64,000 nucleotides of DNA from an uncultured Acetobacteraceae bacterium (GTDB taxonomy: Bacteria > Pseudomonadota > Alphaproteobacteria > Acetobacterales > Acetobacteraceae). This document shows positions 63,742-64,000 of this stretch, one piece after another. The stretch is taken from assembly GCA_943912335.1 (NCBI GenBank), contig CALTUD010000006.1, positions 1-64,000 of the forward strand, written 5' to 3'. Under the pieces are notes generated by a model. That model did no database searches. It saw nothing but the letters and a program-made list of their open reading frames with translations, and was not told where the DNA came from. Within the stretch, counting starts at the first letter, position 1. Every line of letters begins with the position of its first letter. The position numbers and the translations under genes were made by a program.

Positions 63742-63755
63742 CAAACGGCCGTTTG
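63742..63755. promoter_or_regulatory. 14-bp palindrome CAAACGGCCGTTTG before NMO gene
   Basis: A perfect palindrome 11 nt upstream of the ATG at 63730, directly before the GGAGAG ribosome site. It matches the CAAAC-N4-GTTTG form described for PsrA-type TetR regulators (recalled, not checked). It shares its AAACGGCCGTTT core with the lipase site at 51705-51716. Confidence 0.55.
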
Positions 63756-63810
63756 ACACGGCTCGGGCGAACGCTAGCAGCCCTTCCCGCCGCGCGGGAA
63801 GCCGGTTCGG

Positions 63811-64000
63811 TCAGAGCAGCGGCGCGTCCTGCCCGGTCATCTCGCGCCGGATGATCCGCATCGGCACCAGCCCCGCGCCCAGCAAGGCGTCGTGGAAGCG
63901 CTGAAGCGAGAATGTCGGCCCTTCCGTCCGCTGCTGATCGTCGCGCAGATGCAGGATCATCAGCTTGCCCAGCGTGTAGGCGTAGTATTCCGGGTCTTCG
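63811..64000 (-). CDS. C-terminal fragment of a DUF885-family protein
   Basis: The last 62 codons and stop of a minus-strand gene whose start lies beyond the window. The fragment reads YYAYTLGKLMILHLRDDQQR and FSLQRFHDALLGAGLVPMRI, which is the conserved C-terminal end of DUF885 proteins, often-secreted metallopeptidase-like enzymes of unproven function. It lies 80 nt upstream of the NMO gene. Confidence 0.75.
   Translation of the reverse strand, partial: EDPEYYAYTLGKLMILHLRDDQQRTEGPTFSLQRFHDALLGAGLVPMRIIRREMTGQDAPLL

Overview
The window is about 64 kb of GC-rich, gene-dense chromosomal DNA (third-codon positions almost always G or C). It most resembles an alphaproteobacterium of the Rhodospirillales, and within that order an acetic-acid-bacterium-like Acetobacteraceae. 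The evidence is the ruvC-ruvA-ruvB-ybgC-tolQRAB order, a fused AroK-AroB protein, a GNAT-NUDIX fusion protein, alphaproteobacterial TolA, OmpA and GlyQ/GlyS, and an intact nadABC operon. This placement comes from gene families and synteny that I recall, not from a database search. Most of the window is housekeeping chromosome. I see no insertion sequence, prophage, integrase-flanked island, tRNA, rRNA or CRISPR array.

Layout. 1-13.3 kb: the minus-strand Tol-Pal/Ruv/YebC/SecA block. It is interrupted by two stress-type genes (between ybgC and tolQ), by a plus-strand arsR-SDR pair with a striking 12-bp inverted repeat, and by a Clc chloride/proton antiporter (between ruvC and ruvA). 13.6-19.0 kb: a periplasmic PpiC-type foldase, an eight-unit array of about 40-bp hairpin repeats, then argJ, an RDD membrane protein, a Rieske oxygenase and the GNAT-NUDIX fusion. 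19.2-25.4 kb: an SMP-30 hydrolase, a CinA-type domain, a phospholipase D and a HAD acid phosphatase, a small unknown gene, accA, xerD and a 48-residue membrane peptide. 25.5-35.1 kb: aroK-aroB fusion, an abundant-type OmpA porin with a long leader, GtrA, a SirB1-like protein, alaS and a Tat-exported phospholipase C.

35.1-45.2 kb holds the most unusual locus. It is a tightly overlapping six-gene minus-strand operon encoding a single-module EntF-like NRPS (C-A-T-TE, adenylation code consistent with glycine), a UGT-type glycosyltransferase, an ABC-2 exporter (ATPase plus permease), a membrane-anchored penicillin-acylase/PvdQ-type Ntn hydrolase and an alpha/beta hydrolase. Together these look like a complete make-glycosylate-export-trim pathway for a small acylated amino-acid product that I cannot match to a known compound.

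45.5-64 kb: nadC-nadB-nadA with a candidate operator over the nadA -10 element; a TonB-dependent receptor divergent from a secreted LIP-family lipase; an NrtR-like NUDIX/winged-helix regulator translationally coupled to an RNase T2; beta-carbonic anhydrase plus an exported endonuclease/phosphatase-family protein; a DUF2076 protein; a CoA-binding protein; glyQ-glyS followed by enoyl-CoA hydratase and a nitronate-monooxygenase-like protein; a second nitronate monooxygenase; and the 3' end of a DUF885 gene.

An unexpected link between regions is a perfect palindrome of the form AAAC-N4-GTTT. It occurs only in three intergenic sites: upstream of the NRPS operon, of the lipase, and of the second nitronate monooxygenase. 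It resembles the PsrA/FadR-like TetR operators of fatty-acid-responsive regulons. If real, it would place the NRPS operon under lipid control.
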